From: Rostrohypoxylon terebratum
Taxonomy: Eukaryota > Ascomycota > Sordariomycetes > Xylariales > Hypoxylaceae
Assembly: GCA_022497145.1 (NCBI GenBank)
Contig: MU385857.1
Span: forward strand, 248,001 to 312,000
Direction of reading: 5' to 3'
DNA length: 64,000 bases
Positions 12,882 through 25,378 of the stretch are shown here, one piece after another. The stretch's first letter is position 1. Every line of letters begins with the position of its first letter. Under the pieces are notes generated by a model, which was not told the origin of the DNA, did not search any database, and saw only the letters and a program-made list of their open reading frames with translations. A program made the position numbers and the translations under genes.

Positions 12882-14170
12882 ATGAAGGCGTCTCTCATCT
12901 CATTTCTCCTGCCAGCGGCAGCTAGCGCTCGTTTCATCGAAGCAAACGAAGTCAGCCGCATCCTCCCTTACACAGATGCTCTACTAGAAAAAGTAGAAGC
13001 TCCGGAAAAGTGCCTCATCGAGCTGTCTCCGGGCAATACAGCATGGGTAACCGAGGAGAAGAAATGGGAGTTACGTCGTGTATGTGTTGCCTCAACTCCT
13101 CATTGTAATGCGCTGTTCCATGTCGAAGAACACAATGGCTAATGTAACTACCACAGGGTGGACTCAACTTCATGGATATCACGGAACACGGCGACCTCGG
13201 CGCGCTACGAACTACTTCGAAATGGACACCGATTTTCCCCGAGAAAGTGCAACTCCAATCCGAGATCCACCCTCTCCTTAAGACTTTGTCGAAGGACCTG
13301 TTGCAGAAGCACCTTGAGAAATTTACTAGCTTCCATACGAGATACTACAAGTCGGACTACGGTCGCCAATCTTCTGAGTGGCTGCTAAAGACGGTTCAAG
13401 ATACCATTAAAGAGGCTGGCGCTGATAAATACGGTGTCAAGGCTGAGCACTTCAAGCATTCGTGGGGTCAGAACTCGGTCATCGCGACAATTCCTGGCCA
13501 GTCTAACTCGACGGTTGTCATCGGCGCTCACCAGGATTCAATCAACCTTTGGCTGCCATCGGTTCTTCCGGCTCCTGGTGCCGATGACGATGGAAGTGGT
13601 ACTGTCACGATTCTTGAAGCCTTCCGCGTTCTCCTGTCTTCGGAGAGCGTCATCAAGGGCAACGCCTCGAATACAATCGAGTTCCACTGGTACAGCGCCG
13701 AGGAAGGTGGTCTCCTTGGTAGCCAGGCAATCTTTTCGGAATACGAAAAGCAGGGCCGCGATATCAAGGCCATGCTCCAGCAAGACATGACCGGCTACGT
13801 CCAAGGAACGCTCGATGCCGGAAAACCCGAGAGTGTCGGTGTGATCACCGACTTTGTTGATCCCAGCTTAACTGCTTTTATCAAGAAGGTCATCGAGGAG
13901 TACTGTGAAATTCCCTGGGTTGAGACCAAGTGTGGTTATGCTTGCTCCGACCACGCGTCCGCTTCCAAGGCCGGTTACCCTTCCGCATTCGTAATTGAGT
14001 CAACCTTTGGCGAGTCGGACCAGCACATTCACAGCACCGACGACCTAATCAAGTATCTCTCCTTTGACCACATGCTTCAGCATGCGCGCATGACTCTCGC
14101 GCTCGTCTATGAGCTTGGTTTCACTGACTTCGAGGGACTAAAGAGCGAGATTGAGATGGGCGAACTATGA
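12882..14170 (+). CDS. Secreted M28 zinc aminopeptidase (leucine aminopeptidase 1-like)
   Basis: Two exons, 12882-13079 and 13157-14170, with a 77-bp intron (GTATGT...CCACAG, phase 0), give 403 residues. The joined sequence KWELRRGGLNFMDITEH matches the family. A signal peptide covers about residues 1-17 (MKASLISFLLPAAASA), followed by a propeptide region to about residue 80. Metal-binding and catalytic motifs appear in order: GAHQDSIN (His191), GADDDGSGT (about 207-215), AEEGGLLGS, QQDMTGYV and HIHSTDD near the C-terminus. This is the co-catalytic two-zinc arrangement of M28E aminopeptidases. CGYACSDHAS probably supplies a disulphide. It would act outside the cell, removing N-terminal residues from peptides for nitrogen nutrition. 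No key residue is missing. Confidence 0.95.
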
Positions 14171-14931
14171 AATACACGTGCTACTTCAAACATAACCACG
14201 CAACAATCCGTGTTGCTTATTGAGAGCATATTGGGAATTATTGGAGTTTTGAAACGCTCATCGGGCGCATTAGTAGATTGGGCCTTTATTACCTATGTAC
14301 GGCTATCAGATGCCTAGAACGATTTACAGAATCGACACGTTAGAATTGAATTGAGTTTACTTTAAACCCAGGTTAATCCTTGTTCGCCATTTGGGGACCT
14401 TCTATTACCTAGTATGAGGCAGATTGGCGTACCTACCTAGTACCTACCTGAAGCAAGGGGGCACTTACCTCATTACGCCCATCTCAGCCGCTTTCAGCAC
14501 AAAGCCGATTATCCGGGTTAGGATATCTCGGAAGGGTTGAGCTTGCGTCATTCTTGCCTTGAGCTTACCCAGGCTGCAGCTACTATTAGCTACATTCTTC
14601 AAGGACCACATCACCCCTGCTTGAACTAGATCTGAATTATCTGACTTATCCCCAAGTCTTGGCATCATAGGTTGTGTAAGTCTTGTTTTAACTTCTGGAG
14701 ACCTCCAAGGATCACGTCACTTAAACTTACCTCGTCGTACCTACTTATATCTCATCTTGCCTACCTAGATTAAATAAATGAATGAATATTTTTGGAAGAT
14801 GATCGTTATATTAAACTGTTGCTATACTTTCGCTGCCGAACGTCTTGAACCCGGATGAATTCTTTCTGCTGATAATTCGTCATATTCACCTCTCTCACCT
14901 ATCTTGAACATATTCCCGGTGGCGCTCAATT
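14171..14931. other. Intergenic spacer
   Basis: No gene supported. TACCTA/CCTAGT motifs are dense at 14406-14456 and 14737-14770. The 60 bases before the PLD start are pyrimidine-rich. Confidence 0.5.
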
Positions 14932-17240
14932 ATGTCCGAGGTCCGAAAATCGAGCATACCGACGGAATCTCCGTACAAGATAAGCGAGCATGTCTATGAG
15001 CTATGTAACTCGTCAGAGAGCGTCTCGTCGATTCTAGCTCAAGATCCATCTTCATCCCCTGGAGAGGCATGGAAAAGGGTAATTGAACATTACGGCCACA
15101 GGCCCAAGAGCCCCAAGAGCCCCAAGGGGGACATTCGCGACATTGGACTAGGTGCCATCGGCCCGCAAGAAATAGAGAAGACGCGAAATTGTGGGAAATG
15201 GGGCTCACAACAGCCAAGCGATTTGTTCATCAGAGTTAGTTTCGCCATGTTTCCTAGAGTTAACCTTGGAACTCAGAATAAGCTAACATCACCAAAGATG
15301 TACTATGATGCTCTCTGTACACTCAATGACGATCTAGCAAGCGGCATGGTGAGCCCGTCCCTAATGGGGAGTAGCGGTACCATGCCGCTGACTATCACTT
15401 CTGTGTAAGTAATTCTACAACATATTCGCTTTTAATAGGTAATTTAACTATCAGTAAAGTGTTCCTGATATCGTGCGGCACATGTCCAACCTCATCGTCC
15501 GCGCCGAAAAGGAAGTGTTCCTGGCTACCAACTTTTGGCAGAATGGTGTAGCCTCCAAATACATCACGAATGCGATAAGGGAATTATCGCGTCGCGCAGG
15601 TGAGCGGGGAGTCAAGATTATTATGAAGATTATCTACGACCGCGGAAGTCCGAAGCAGCTGCTAGAACCCCATTATACCGTCCCTGAGAGCGAGTACACC
15701 GGAAAAGCCGTCGCTCTGCCAGCCTCACACGAGATTCCCAACATTGATCTACAAGTCATTAACTTCCACCGTCCGCTCCTCGGAACATTCCACGCCAAGT
15801 ATATGATCATAGACCGCAAAATCGCCGTCTTGCAAAGCAATAATATTCAAGACAACGATAACATGGAGATGATGGTGCAGCTTGAAGGCCCAATTGTCGA
15901 CTCTATGTACGATATGGCACTTCTGAGTTGGCACAAGAAACTTGAGCCGCCCCTACCATTACTTAATTCTCCTGCGGCCCAGAACGGGATTGGAAGCTTT
16001 GATGATAGCCATGCTGCCATTTTTAGCCCCTCAGGAGCCATCAAAGGTCACGCTGCGATAGTTGATCCTAATAAATTACCCGAAACAAATGGTGAAGGTT
16101 TAGAAGTCTTCGAACGAAAGCAGCCATGGGAAGTGGTAAACCATGCCGACGGAACGGCTAGCCAACCATCTCTAGGAGGCGAGAAAAAAGGAAGTGTTAC
16201 TGTCGCAGAAAATGGCCACGATCCCGAGATAGTTCAGCCTGCCGCATCACCGAAAATACTTCCTGAACATACGGCAGACGATCCGCACTACGACATAAAT
16301 CTTGCAGAGGAAATTCAGCGTGTACAGGCCTCCATAAGCCTAAAGCCAGGTGAGACGCAAATGCGCGCAATAACACGGCACCTCAACCATACGGTAAACA
16401 AAGGATTCGAGGGAAACGCTCCCGAGTGCGAGCCGCGGGATGAAATGACACCATACATACCTCACCCAGCACACGAACCTTTTCCGATGGCACTCGTTTG
16501 CCGACCGCCCTACGGCCCACCGAACCACGCTTCCGTTTCGAACCCGCAGAACGCGGCATGGTTATCTGCTTTAAGGAACGCGCAGAAAAATGTGTTTATT
16601 CAGTCACCGACGCTGAATGCCGAGCCCCTGATTCCGGCTATCGTGGAGGCGTGCGAACGCGGTATTGACGTATACTGTTACGTCTGCCTCGGATATAACG
16701 ATTCTGTAAGTAAAGACTGCCATCATATCCCACCTCATGAACACATCAATTAATTCTCACCCGCAGGGCGAAATGCTCCCCATGCAAGGCGGCCACAACG
16801 AATCCATCGCGCACAACCTCTACACCAACCTTCTCTCACCCACCGCCAAGTCTTGCCTTCACTGGTACTGGTACGTCGCGAAAGACCAAACCGCACCCGT
16901 CACAGCGACGAAGAAACGCCGCAGCTGCCACATCAAGCTCCTGATCGCGGACGAACACATCGGCGTCGTAGGCAACGGGAACCAGGACACGCAGAGCTGG
17001 TTTCATAGTCAGGAGATCAACGTCATGATCGATAGCCCTCTGGTCTGTCGCGCGTGGATCGAGGCGTTGAGACGGAACCAGAATACGCATTTGTATGGGA
17101 GAGTGGGCGAGGATGGTGTTTGGAGGGATGCGCAGGGGAAGGAGGCTGAGGGCGCGACGGGGGTTGATGCGGGCAGGTTTAGTTGGGCGAAGGGTTTGCT
17201 TGGGGCGATTAAGAGGGTTCAGGGGACTGGTGGGTTTTAA
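14932..17240 (+). CDS. Phospholipase D superfamily protein with two HKD motifs
   Basis: Three exons, 14932-15404, 15460-16705 and 16767-17240 (introns of 55 and 61 bp, GTAAGT donors, phases 2 and 0), encode 730 residues. Frame and family continuity are restored at both joints (SVVPDIVRHMSNLIVRAEKEV; GYNDSGEMLPMQGGHNE). HKD 1 is HAKYMIID from His269, with SNNIQDNDNME after it. HKD 2 is HIKLLIAD from His628, with GNGNQD after it. The paired motifs form the phosphatidyl-enzyme site of PLD-type phospholipases and phosphatidyltransferases. A poorly conserved linker (about 345-480) separates the halves. There is no signal peptide, and YYDALCTLNDD and HMSNLIVRAEKEVFLATNFW resemble fungal PLD-like or cardiolipin-synthase-like proteins. 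Exact substrate is unknown. Confidence 0.9.
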
Positions 17241-19256
17241 GGGAGGATTTGGCTATTATGGGTTTGGTGTATTAATCTGCTTTATTATGAGGATTATATA
17301 TATGATAGGGACCTCACCAGTGAAATAGATCTGCCAATGATCAATTTATATTATAAGAGCTTTTATCCAATCGCTTTCCTTTGACATATCCAGCCAGCAG
17401 GTGTACCTAACAAGTAGTCATAGTACTCATATCCATGATAGTTGTCATGAAGGTTAGTGATATCTCCAAGGCTGTTAGTGGTATTGTGAATACCTAGGTC
17501 CTAGGACCACCAGGGCTAGGTAGCTGGAGGCTTACAAAAAGGTTATACCTGACCTAACCACTAAAAATTTAGGGGCATGAATAGTGTTCCAAGGCTTGCT
17601 CGTGGTCATCTCAGCTATACATCGCAAGCACCTCGATAATTCCTTAGTAGCTTCCTATTATTTAGGTAGTTTTCAGTTTAAACAAGCCCATGTGATACTC
17701 AATCATTTACGTAATTGAATGGTACTCGGCAGTTTTCTAGCGTAGAGCATTCATCTCTAAACACTCGCTTGAAACCTCCGGAGATCTACTATAGATCTAC
17801 AGGGGGTTCTGGTGGGGTTTATGGAGCTGTAAAGCGGGAAATCCAGGCTGCTGGGACGCTAGTAATCGCTAAGGAATTGGCTCCGAGGTTCTGAATCTGA
17901 ATACAGCATATATCACGCCCATATAAACAAGGAGATTTAACTTAGTTTCTATCTCAACCTAAGCACACTCACCTGTTATGGAATCAACATGGACTTCCTA
18001 AGGGGAACACCAGGATAAGATGGATAAATGCCTATTCATATCGATCTTTAGGGTCGTCGGCAAGTGTTAAGCGGTAGCGATGTAGTATCGCGGCAACTGA
18101 TGCAGGTGTCAACTTCTTATCAGCTATGTTGAATGCCATTGACAGATTGAATCGCGTTGGCATTTCAGTGTTAGGTGTTTTGAGTTCGAGGATCAAAGAA
18201 GCTATCTCAGTAGATTTCCAGTGTTTAATAGGAGTACGAAATGTAGATTTAGATAAGTGTATATATAGATCTTGAAGTAATGCATAATGAGTCACGATCA
18301 TCCAATAAAACATAGAAATATGATTGTAGAATGAGTAGAATGAGTAGAATGATGTGGTCTCCATGATGTTGAAGGCCGCCACCAGGAGCTCGATTCACAT
18401 CCAGAGGTCGTCAACTCGAGAAACAATCCAGTTTGTGATTCTCATCGAGAGTTACTCAGGTTATAGCCAAGTCGATAGCATGAATTGATGTGGTCTATTC
18501 AGTGCCATACTCAATGATCTGTTGGCTTTCTAGTCAGTCGACTTTTATTTCGTGGGTAAACATCGAAGCCAACATTCAAGTTGTTGAAGGACCAAGTCAG
18601 AGATTCAGGGTTCATGACGGGTTCCATTTAAAACTGAGCTACCTGCTTACCTAGGTATATACATACTAACACATTTAGCGTAAAGTGCGCCCCATCAGAT
18701 CTCAGATCTGCTCCTTGGCACTCCCTTCCCCGAGTTTAGCTTGACAGGGATCCATGGCAACCATGGGTCTTTCTACGGGTTCTTTCAAAGTATGTCCGGT
18801 CTCGGGGTAAAGCTTAGAAAGCTATGGCTTCTCAATGGATGAAAAGGCAACTACTACTGCATGTTGTGTAACGGACAATAAGCTGAGATACCAATATACA
18901 TGCGTTAAATACCCTCATAATACAAGAATACAAGATCAATCAACTGATATCCATTCCATCTCTCTTTGTGACGTCCGATACGCGTGAAAGGCGGAACAAA
19001 TTAAAGGGCTTAGTTGAGCCATACAATTTATAAGTCTGGCAACTGTCGGTATATCCACATCGATGCGAGGTCCCGATGTCTCCATCAACTTATCCCTCTT
19101 ATTTCTTGTTTTCGTGATTCCTCGCCGGGGAAGATTGAGCGAGTGATTCGTGGGAGATCTTGAAGTGTTGGAGTAGCCCGCGGCATTTAACTATACCTAT
19201 AGATTTAATTATATAGAATCCCAACCTATCGCCGAGAAGCAGCCCTCGAAGCAGCC
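17241..19256. other. Intergenic spacer, 2 kb
   Basis: No gene supported. A minus-strand frame at 18032-18382 is discussed among rejected items. A CCTAGGTCCTAGGACC palindromic cluster lies near 17492-17507 and a GAGTAGAAT tandem at about 18332-18350. Confidence 0.5.
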
Positions 19257-20233
19257 ATGCCAGCACCGTCAACTTCCTTTATTTCAACCCACGACAAAAG
19301 CGGTGTCGACATGCCATCATCGAAGCTCCAGCAGCAGCAGCAGCAACGGAATACGAAGAACCTGGGACTTAGGCTGGGCGCCGACTTGATGAGCGCTTCC
19401 TGTGCTGCGTCGATGGTCGCCCCCTTAATTGCTATAATTGACAGGTACACAGATCGCCTGACCGCTTCCAACCCGACAAAGCCTCTCTCTCACCACATCC
19501 ACTAACAACCTCTCCCAACATGTAAAGATCGATCATGGAAAATGCCTCCGGCCGAAACACCCTCTCCAACAGCCTCAAATCCTCCTTCCGCACGCTCCTC
19601 CTACGCCCGCACACCCTCATCTTCTCGAAGCCCGTCGCCCTGATCTTCATGCTGTACGGGGGCACGTACCTAACGGCGAACACGCTCGACACCGCCACGT
19701 CGACTCAGCGCAACGAGCCCGCGCCGTACGTGACGACGGGGACGACCAAGTTCGCCGCCTCGAGCGCGGCCAACATCGGGCTGTGCGTGTACAAGGACCA
19801 AGTCTTCGTGAAGCTGTTCGGGCCCGGCGGCCCGCCGCGGCCCGTCCCCCTGCCGAGCTACCTGCTCTTCACGATGCGCGACTGCCTGACCATCTTCGCC
19901 TCCTTCAACGTGCCGCCGCTGCTCGGCCCCGCACTCAACGAGCGCCTGGGCCCCGCCTTGCAGAACACGGTGAGCGGGACCACCATCGCGCAGTTCGTCG
20001 CCCCGGCCGCCGTGCAGGTGTTCTCGACGCCCGTACACTTGCTAGGACTGGATATGTTTAACCGGCCGTCGGCGGGCGGGCGCGGCGTATCGTGGGGCGA
20101 GCGGTGGACGCAGGTTCGGAAGAACTGGGTGATCAGCACGGCGGCGAGGATATGTAGGATAGTTCCAGCGTTTGGGCTTGGCGGGACGGTAAACACGAAG
20201 GTACGAAGGAATCTGATGGAGAGATTAGTTTGA
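19257..20233 (+). CDS. Conserved fungal multi-pass membrane protein, unknown function
   Basis: Two exons, 19257-19444 and 19528-20233, with an 83-bp intron (GTACAC donor, ACTAAC branch, AAG acceptor, phase 2), give 297 residues. The joint reads PLIAIIDRSIMENASGRN. Hydrophobic segments lie around residues 45-60 (LMSASCAASMVAPLIAII), 95-115, 155-175 (LLFTMRDCLTIFASFNVPPLL), 195-215 and near the end. Ala/Gly-rich helices with short basic loops suggest an organelle carrier-like or channel-like protein; mitochondrial location is only a guess. A six-glutamine run near residues 25-30 (CAG repeat 19329-19346) lies in the variable N-terminus. The second exon is markedly more GC-rich than its neighbours. 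I recognise it as a conserved fungal family without a functional name. It is convergent with VPS36. Confidence 0.8.
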
Positions 20234-20561
20234 ACATACCTTTAGGTTATCGGTGTCCTGTTTGGTAATATCTAGTAGCACTTGGTGGAATATAGCCCGT
20301 TTCGGGATGGCGTTTCACGGACGATGGTTATGGTTATTTGCGGCGGGTATCTGAAAGTACGATACGGTATACGGATGGTAAATGACGACTCGAATTTCGG
20401 TTGGCAATGCTAGATGGGTTAGGAACAAGGGCAAAGCAACAAGGCATTAGCTGAATCCAACGACAACAATTATGATATATAATTTAATAGAAATTAGAGC
20501 AAGAAATGCTTTATTGGTCATTTTCAATCATTTGTATTGATGGTATGGCTTAGATTGTCAT
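20234..20561. other. Shared 3' spacer of convergent genes
   Basis: The 328 bases between the stop codons of the plus-strand membrane-protein gene and minus-strand VPS36 must hold both polyadenylation regions. AT-rich runs at about 20470-20500 (TATATAATTTAATAGAAATT) fit that role. No gene is seen. Confidence 0.5.
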
Positions 20562-22662
20562 CTAGAGGAGACCAGCTGTGCTTAAAGCTTCTATAATCTT
20601 GTCTCCGTCATTACGCTGCCGCGGTTTGTTGCGATACTCCCCTGTATCGATATAATTCTCCCAGAACTTGAGGCCTTCGATGCCCTCTTCACGACAGAGG
20701 ACACCTTTCTCTTCAGCCATCTCAAGCTCCTCTTCAGCAACACCAATGCTCCACCCGAATCGCTCCGCAGCGTCCTGTGCAGTAACGCCGCGGCCGAATT
20801 CCTGCCAATCCCATGTCACATCTTTATCTGGCGGGATGTCATGTAGATCACGGAGCCACGCCAGCAATGCCTTGATTGTTGTTCCGTCTGTCCGATCGCG
20901 ACTCTGGACAACCATCACCCCGCTCTTAAAAGTACGTAATCTAACTGGCAATCTCAACTTACCCCACATGCGGGCGGCTTTTTCGAAGTCGTTGGGACTG
21001 ACGAGTTCAACACCTCCGCGAGCACGATTGAACATAGCCCATAAATCGACCAGGCTGATAATTCCACCAGCTTTCTTGAGTACACCTCTAGCATCGTCTG
21101 TCAAAAACTCGGCAAGGTTTCTAGACAGTTCGGATAAATAGAGCGATTCGGATCCTGAGCCACCAACGATGTCCTTAGTAGTCACCAGGCCCAACTGGCT
21201 AGCAGACTCAGCGAGTAACGCGTTCGCTTCAGACGTTGCCTTTTCGGTGCCGCCATTAACCTGACGAGAGAATGACTCTGCAAGGGCCACAATCTCTTTA
21301 GCAGAAGCCATCAAAGCCTCCAGGTCCTCGAAAGCACTTCCAATGACCAATTCATTGTTCTTGCGTCTGTCTAGGCCCATCTTTTCCAAACCAGCGATAC
21401 CGGCAGTCTTGTTTCGACTAGGACCTGACCCCGATGCCGATGACGAATCGGTGCGCATATCGTTGGCGCCCCCGTTGGGAACAGGTGGTGCTTCCTGTAG
21501 AAGCCATTTGCGTTGGGTCATGGAGCTTTTCAATCGTTCGTAGAATATCTTATCCCCTCCGCCCCGAAAAGATACCTTGACGCTCTCGGGATTCTCTAAG
21601 CCAGCAACACTAGCCACATTAAGCGTAGGCCCCGGTGAGTCTGTCCTCGGTTGACTGGGCATGACTGCCTTGGGAACATCGTGAGAGATTAGGGGAGCAT
21701 AGCATATCTCGCAAGTCAAAAGAGAAGGATGGTTTAAGAACGTGCAGCGCGGGCATTGAAAGCCGTCCGAGGTTGCTGAACTGGTTCTTCTATCCGATGG
21801 CGGAACGCCACCTTCGAAGCTGCTTATGTCATTACCGGCCAGACCCGTGCTCTGTGGTCGGGACGGAAGCGCAAACGGCGGCTGGTGTGTAGGAGCAGAA
21901 GTGGTTACCTGTCTACTCGTAGCATTGGATATTGAAGCTTTCAGAATGTGCGTCAACGCCGGCTTGATACCACAGGCTAAGCATGGCGGTAGTGGGGTAT
22001 GCGCGTTGGCGGTTGTCGGGTCGAAGTTGGACGGGACGGGGTTCGGGAAACTGCATATGGTACATATCCATGTCGCTGAGCTAATCTGAGACGCGCCAGA
22101 AGGGGGGGATCGAAATGCAGAGTCGGATGCTGGCGAAGGTGATGCCCCACCGTTCCCGGAAACTGCAGATGTCGCTGCCGCAGCTCTGGACTGGAGAGAA
22201 CCTCGTTTGGCTGGTTTGGGGATAAGAGTTACTTTAGGGGAAGACTTGAGGAACCCCGCCTGTTGACAGCTCAGCATATGGAATCTTCTTCTTCGAGAAT
22301 ATTGACTGTACATAAAACTCGTATCTCTCTACATCTTTGAGATCTAGAGCAACGGAGTACTTCCTAGGCTCCTGTTTATCGACGTAACATATCCGGTGTG
22401 AAGTCAGGTAAACTTGTCCATTCTGTTGGTTGGGTAATTTATACTTCCTGTAAGTGAGAATGTAACGATGATGGTTAGCAGGTTGAACGGTTGAACGGCT
22501 GAACGATACTCGATGTCGTGGCAAATCGCAAATAACCTTGGAAATCATGAATAGAACTCACCCCTCATAGAGCCCCACGTTGTCCTGGACGAAGAGCAGT
22601 ACTTCGTCGGGTAGATAGGACGGCCTTAGGGCGGTAGTGAGATCGATTTGTTTTAAAAACAT
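20562..22662 (-). CDS. VPS36: Vps36, ESCRT-II subunit
   Basis: Three exons on the minus strand, 22662-22562, 22447-22312 and 22259-20562 (introns 114 and 52 bp; donors GTGAGT and GTACAG), encode 644 residues. The 101-bp first exon gives MFLKQIDLTTALRPSYLPDE and is too short to show as a long frame. The N-terminal GLUE domain (LPNQQNGQVYLTSHRICYVD) is interrupted, as in yeast, by two NZF zinc fingers: WICTICSF...CLAC (Cys 145 and 148, with a longer loop) and FQCPRCTF...CEIC (about 248-265). GLUE resumes at VSFRGGGDKIFYERLKSSM (about 307-333). The EAP30-type winged-helix region begins near 365 (GIAGLEKMGLD) and runs to the end. It binds ubiquitin and phosphoinositide on endosomes and, with Vps22 and Vps25, sorts cargo into multivesicular bodies. 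Confidence 0.95.
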
Positions 22663-23738
22663 TCGTCATGTCGTTTGGTCTGAAAAAAAAGAGGCAGAAG
22701 GATAGGATGATGTCCGGCTAGGCCGAATTATTATTTGTAAACTTGTCAGATATGTATCGTTATGATCGTGTGTATATAGTAGAAGAACCTCGGAGGAGTT
22801 GAATTGGTTCAGTTGGTTGAATCAATGTGAGCACTTGAGATTACTACTATTAGTACGTACAAGTACAAAGTACAACCACAGTTTCCAGCTTTCCAGGGAA
22901 GGTGGCACTCGTGAACCCATATTATGTAAGTCACTTTGCTGTATGTACTTTGTATTCTTCTGATCAGCTCAATCTAGAGCGACCCACATTAATAGTACGT
23001 ATTATTGATCATTTGTATGCGTACGACGTAACACCCAAGGGTTTATGAACGCCAACTAAACCGTGCATTTTCTTTCCACTTTCCACTTACAACCTTGCGC
23101 TTCCACTTCCGTATGGCATGGACGGTGCTTTGACAAAACTCCCTCCTCACATTTCACAATCAATATGTTACTCTCTCCTCACTTACACGTACTGATACAA
23201 AAGATTCTTGATCGAGACTTTTCACAGGATTTTTCCTAGTGCTCCACGACTGTCGTCTATTTAACCAATTCCCAGGTATGTAGGGTAGTACATGCATATG
23301 CGTACCAGCGGACTCTGGCTAATATTTGGCGCACAGACCACCTACAGTGTAGTACTAAATCCAATAGCCTTGACACGGCTTATTAACGGTAACGTTTTTA
23401 GGTAAGTGAAGCCAGCACACAAGCGTCCCAGCCCTGAACCTTACTGCACCTGACCGCTAAAAATTCCCGCGCTTCTCCCGTTTTTCCCTTTTTCTTATTC
23501 ACATCCACCTTTCTCCGTCTGTCCCATCATCATCCATCACTCTCGCCATACATTTCCATCACAAAACCTATCTTGACGTGAATGTCTTTGTCCATATAAC
23601 CTCAATTCAACAAGGCGATACCTCCAGTTTTTTCCTCTATACTTCAGCTTCCTCAATAGTCGTTTTCCATACTAACATTCTAATCTCACCAAGTCGTGCT
23701 CCGTGCTCCATACCGAACACACAAACATCTAGACGATA
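22663..23738. promoter_or_regulatory. Divergent promoter region between VPS36 and the Thp3-like gene
   Basis: About 1.1 kb separates the two start codons and must contain both promoters. The right third (23440-23738) is strongly pyrimidine-rich (CTTCTCCCGTTTTTCCCTT and similar), typical of fungal core promoters and 5' leaders. No canonical TATA box is obvious, and no additional gene is seen. Confidence 0.5.
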
Positions 23739-25378
23739 ATGTCTTGGGCATCATCAGCAGCGCCCGGCGTTCAAACTTCGCCTTACGCTTATTCTACATC
23801 AATCAGTATGTTTTTTCACTCTTTCTTTCAGGTTGACACATTTTGTTTATTGATTCTAACATTCCTTTAATAGATACCGCGTACACTGCAGTTCCTGTTC
23901 GATCTGGGTTTGATCAACACACCTACCAAGTTCAGCCACAATACCCTTACTCCGCTCCTACTAATCCTCCGCAACAAACAAATACCATGGCTTCATCGTC
24001 GCATCAACAGCAGCCTCAGCAGCAAAAATTTGACTGGCCGGACTCCGTCCGCAGTTACGTGCAACGATCTTTCCAGACTTGGAACCAAGACTCCGGTGTA
24101 ACCCGTGCCGAAATGGAAGCCAAACTTAAGCAGACTATCAGCTACACTCAGGACAACGGAACTATGTACACCACGGATTGGAACGCCATGCCTTTGCCGC
24201 AAGATCTCATTAGGTACGAACGCCAACAAGCGTTGAGAGCGCCGGTTCTGGCAACGGCAGCAGCAGCAGCCACTCCGGCTGTTGCAAACCCCAAGAAGAG
24301 AAAGTCCGGAGACCTTAGCGGACCTGAGCCTGTAGTGCCGTGGCGTGACACTCAGTCACTCACCCTCGAAGACCGAATTACCAAACCCACCATGAACGGC
24401 CCTCTACCGGCTAAAAGTAAGTTTCAGAAGAATGCTGAGAAGCGGCAACGCCGCGGTGATGGTGGTTATCAGTCCACCTATCGATCTCCTAGCCCGTCGC
24501 CCCCTGCTGGACCCATAGTTGGCCTCAACGAGAACTTGGAGAAGAGATATCTCCGCCTCACTGCCGCCCCTAAAGCAATAGATGTCCGTCCCGAGCGTGT
24601 TTTGCATCTTACGCTCGACTTGCTTAAGAAGAAATGGCGTAAGGATGGCAACTATAACTATATCTGTGACCAGTTTAAGTCACTTCGCCAGGATCTGACC
24701 GTGCAGCGTGTCAGAAATGAGTTTACCGTTTCCGTTTATGAGATTCATGCCAGGATTGCGTTAGAGAAGGGGGACCTTGGTGAGTATAATCAGTGCCAGA
24801 CCCAGCTACGTGCCCTCTACAAGGCTGGATTGAAGGGCAATGCTATCGAATTTAAGGCGTATCGTATCTTGTACTTCATCCACACCGCGAACCGAACGGC
24901 GTTGAATGACGCCATTGCAGATCTAACCACAGCAGAGAAAGAAGAGCGGCCTATCAAACACGCATTGGACGTACGTTCCGCGTTGGCTTTGGGCAACTAC
25001 CATAAGTTCTTCCAACTTTATTTAGACGTTCCCAACATGGGAGCATATCTGATGGATATGTTCATCAAGCGTGAACGACTTGCTGCACTTGCGAACATGT
25101 GCAAAGCGTGAGTACTCCTACATCCTGAACTATTGCAGAAAACCAAGTGCTAACTTGATCACAGTTTTAAACCAGACCTTAAGTTACGGTACATTACCGA
25201 GGAGCTCGCGTTCGAGTCTGACGCTGAGGCTGCCCAATTCATTCTCGATTTCAACGGCCGAGACTTCCTTGAGGAACGGTCAGAGCATATTGTGTTTCTG
25301 ACCGGCAAGGCCGGAATGCTCTTCGAGTCGGCTCGAAGTGAAGCATTCCGTAGAGTCGACCTCAAGGGCCAGATTTGA
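23739..25378 (+). CDS. THP3: SAC3/GANP-domain protein (Thp3/LENG8-like)
   Basis: Three exons, 23739-23805, 23874-25107 and 25165-25378 (introns 68 and 57 bp, donors GTATGT and GTGAGT, phases 1 and 2), give 504 residues. The 67-bp first exon supplies MSWASSAAPGVQTSPYAYS, and the last exon completes the domain to SEAFRRVDLKGQI. The N-terminal half is low-complexity, rich in Gln, Pro, Ser and Ala, with a short basic cluster (NPKKRKSG) that could be a nuclear signal. A conserved segment before it reads FDWPDSVRSYVQRSF. The SAC3/GANP fold spans about residues 250-490 (ERVLHLTLDLLKKKW, VRNEFTVSVYEIHARIALEKGDLGEYNQCQTQL, LDVRSALALGNYHKFFQLY). In yeast, Thp3 works with Csn12 in transcription elongation and mRNA maturation. 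The gene is intact. Confidence 0.92.

Noticed and set aside
18032..18382. Minus-strand frame of 116 codons with SFYSFYSFY start
   Set aside because: The start comes from a GAGTAGAAT tandem repeat. The rest shows no recognisable domain, splice partner or codon bias. It could be a decayed fragment but cannot be supported.
19670..20038. Antisense frames over the GC-rich exon at 19528-20233
   Set aside because: Long antisense frames are expected where third positions are almost all G or C; the sense product is conserved-looking and spliced.
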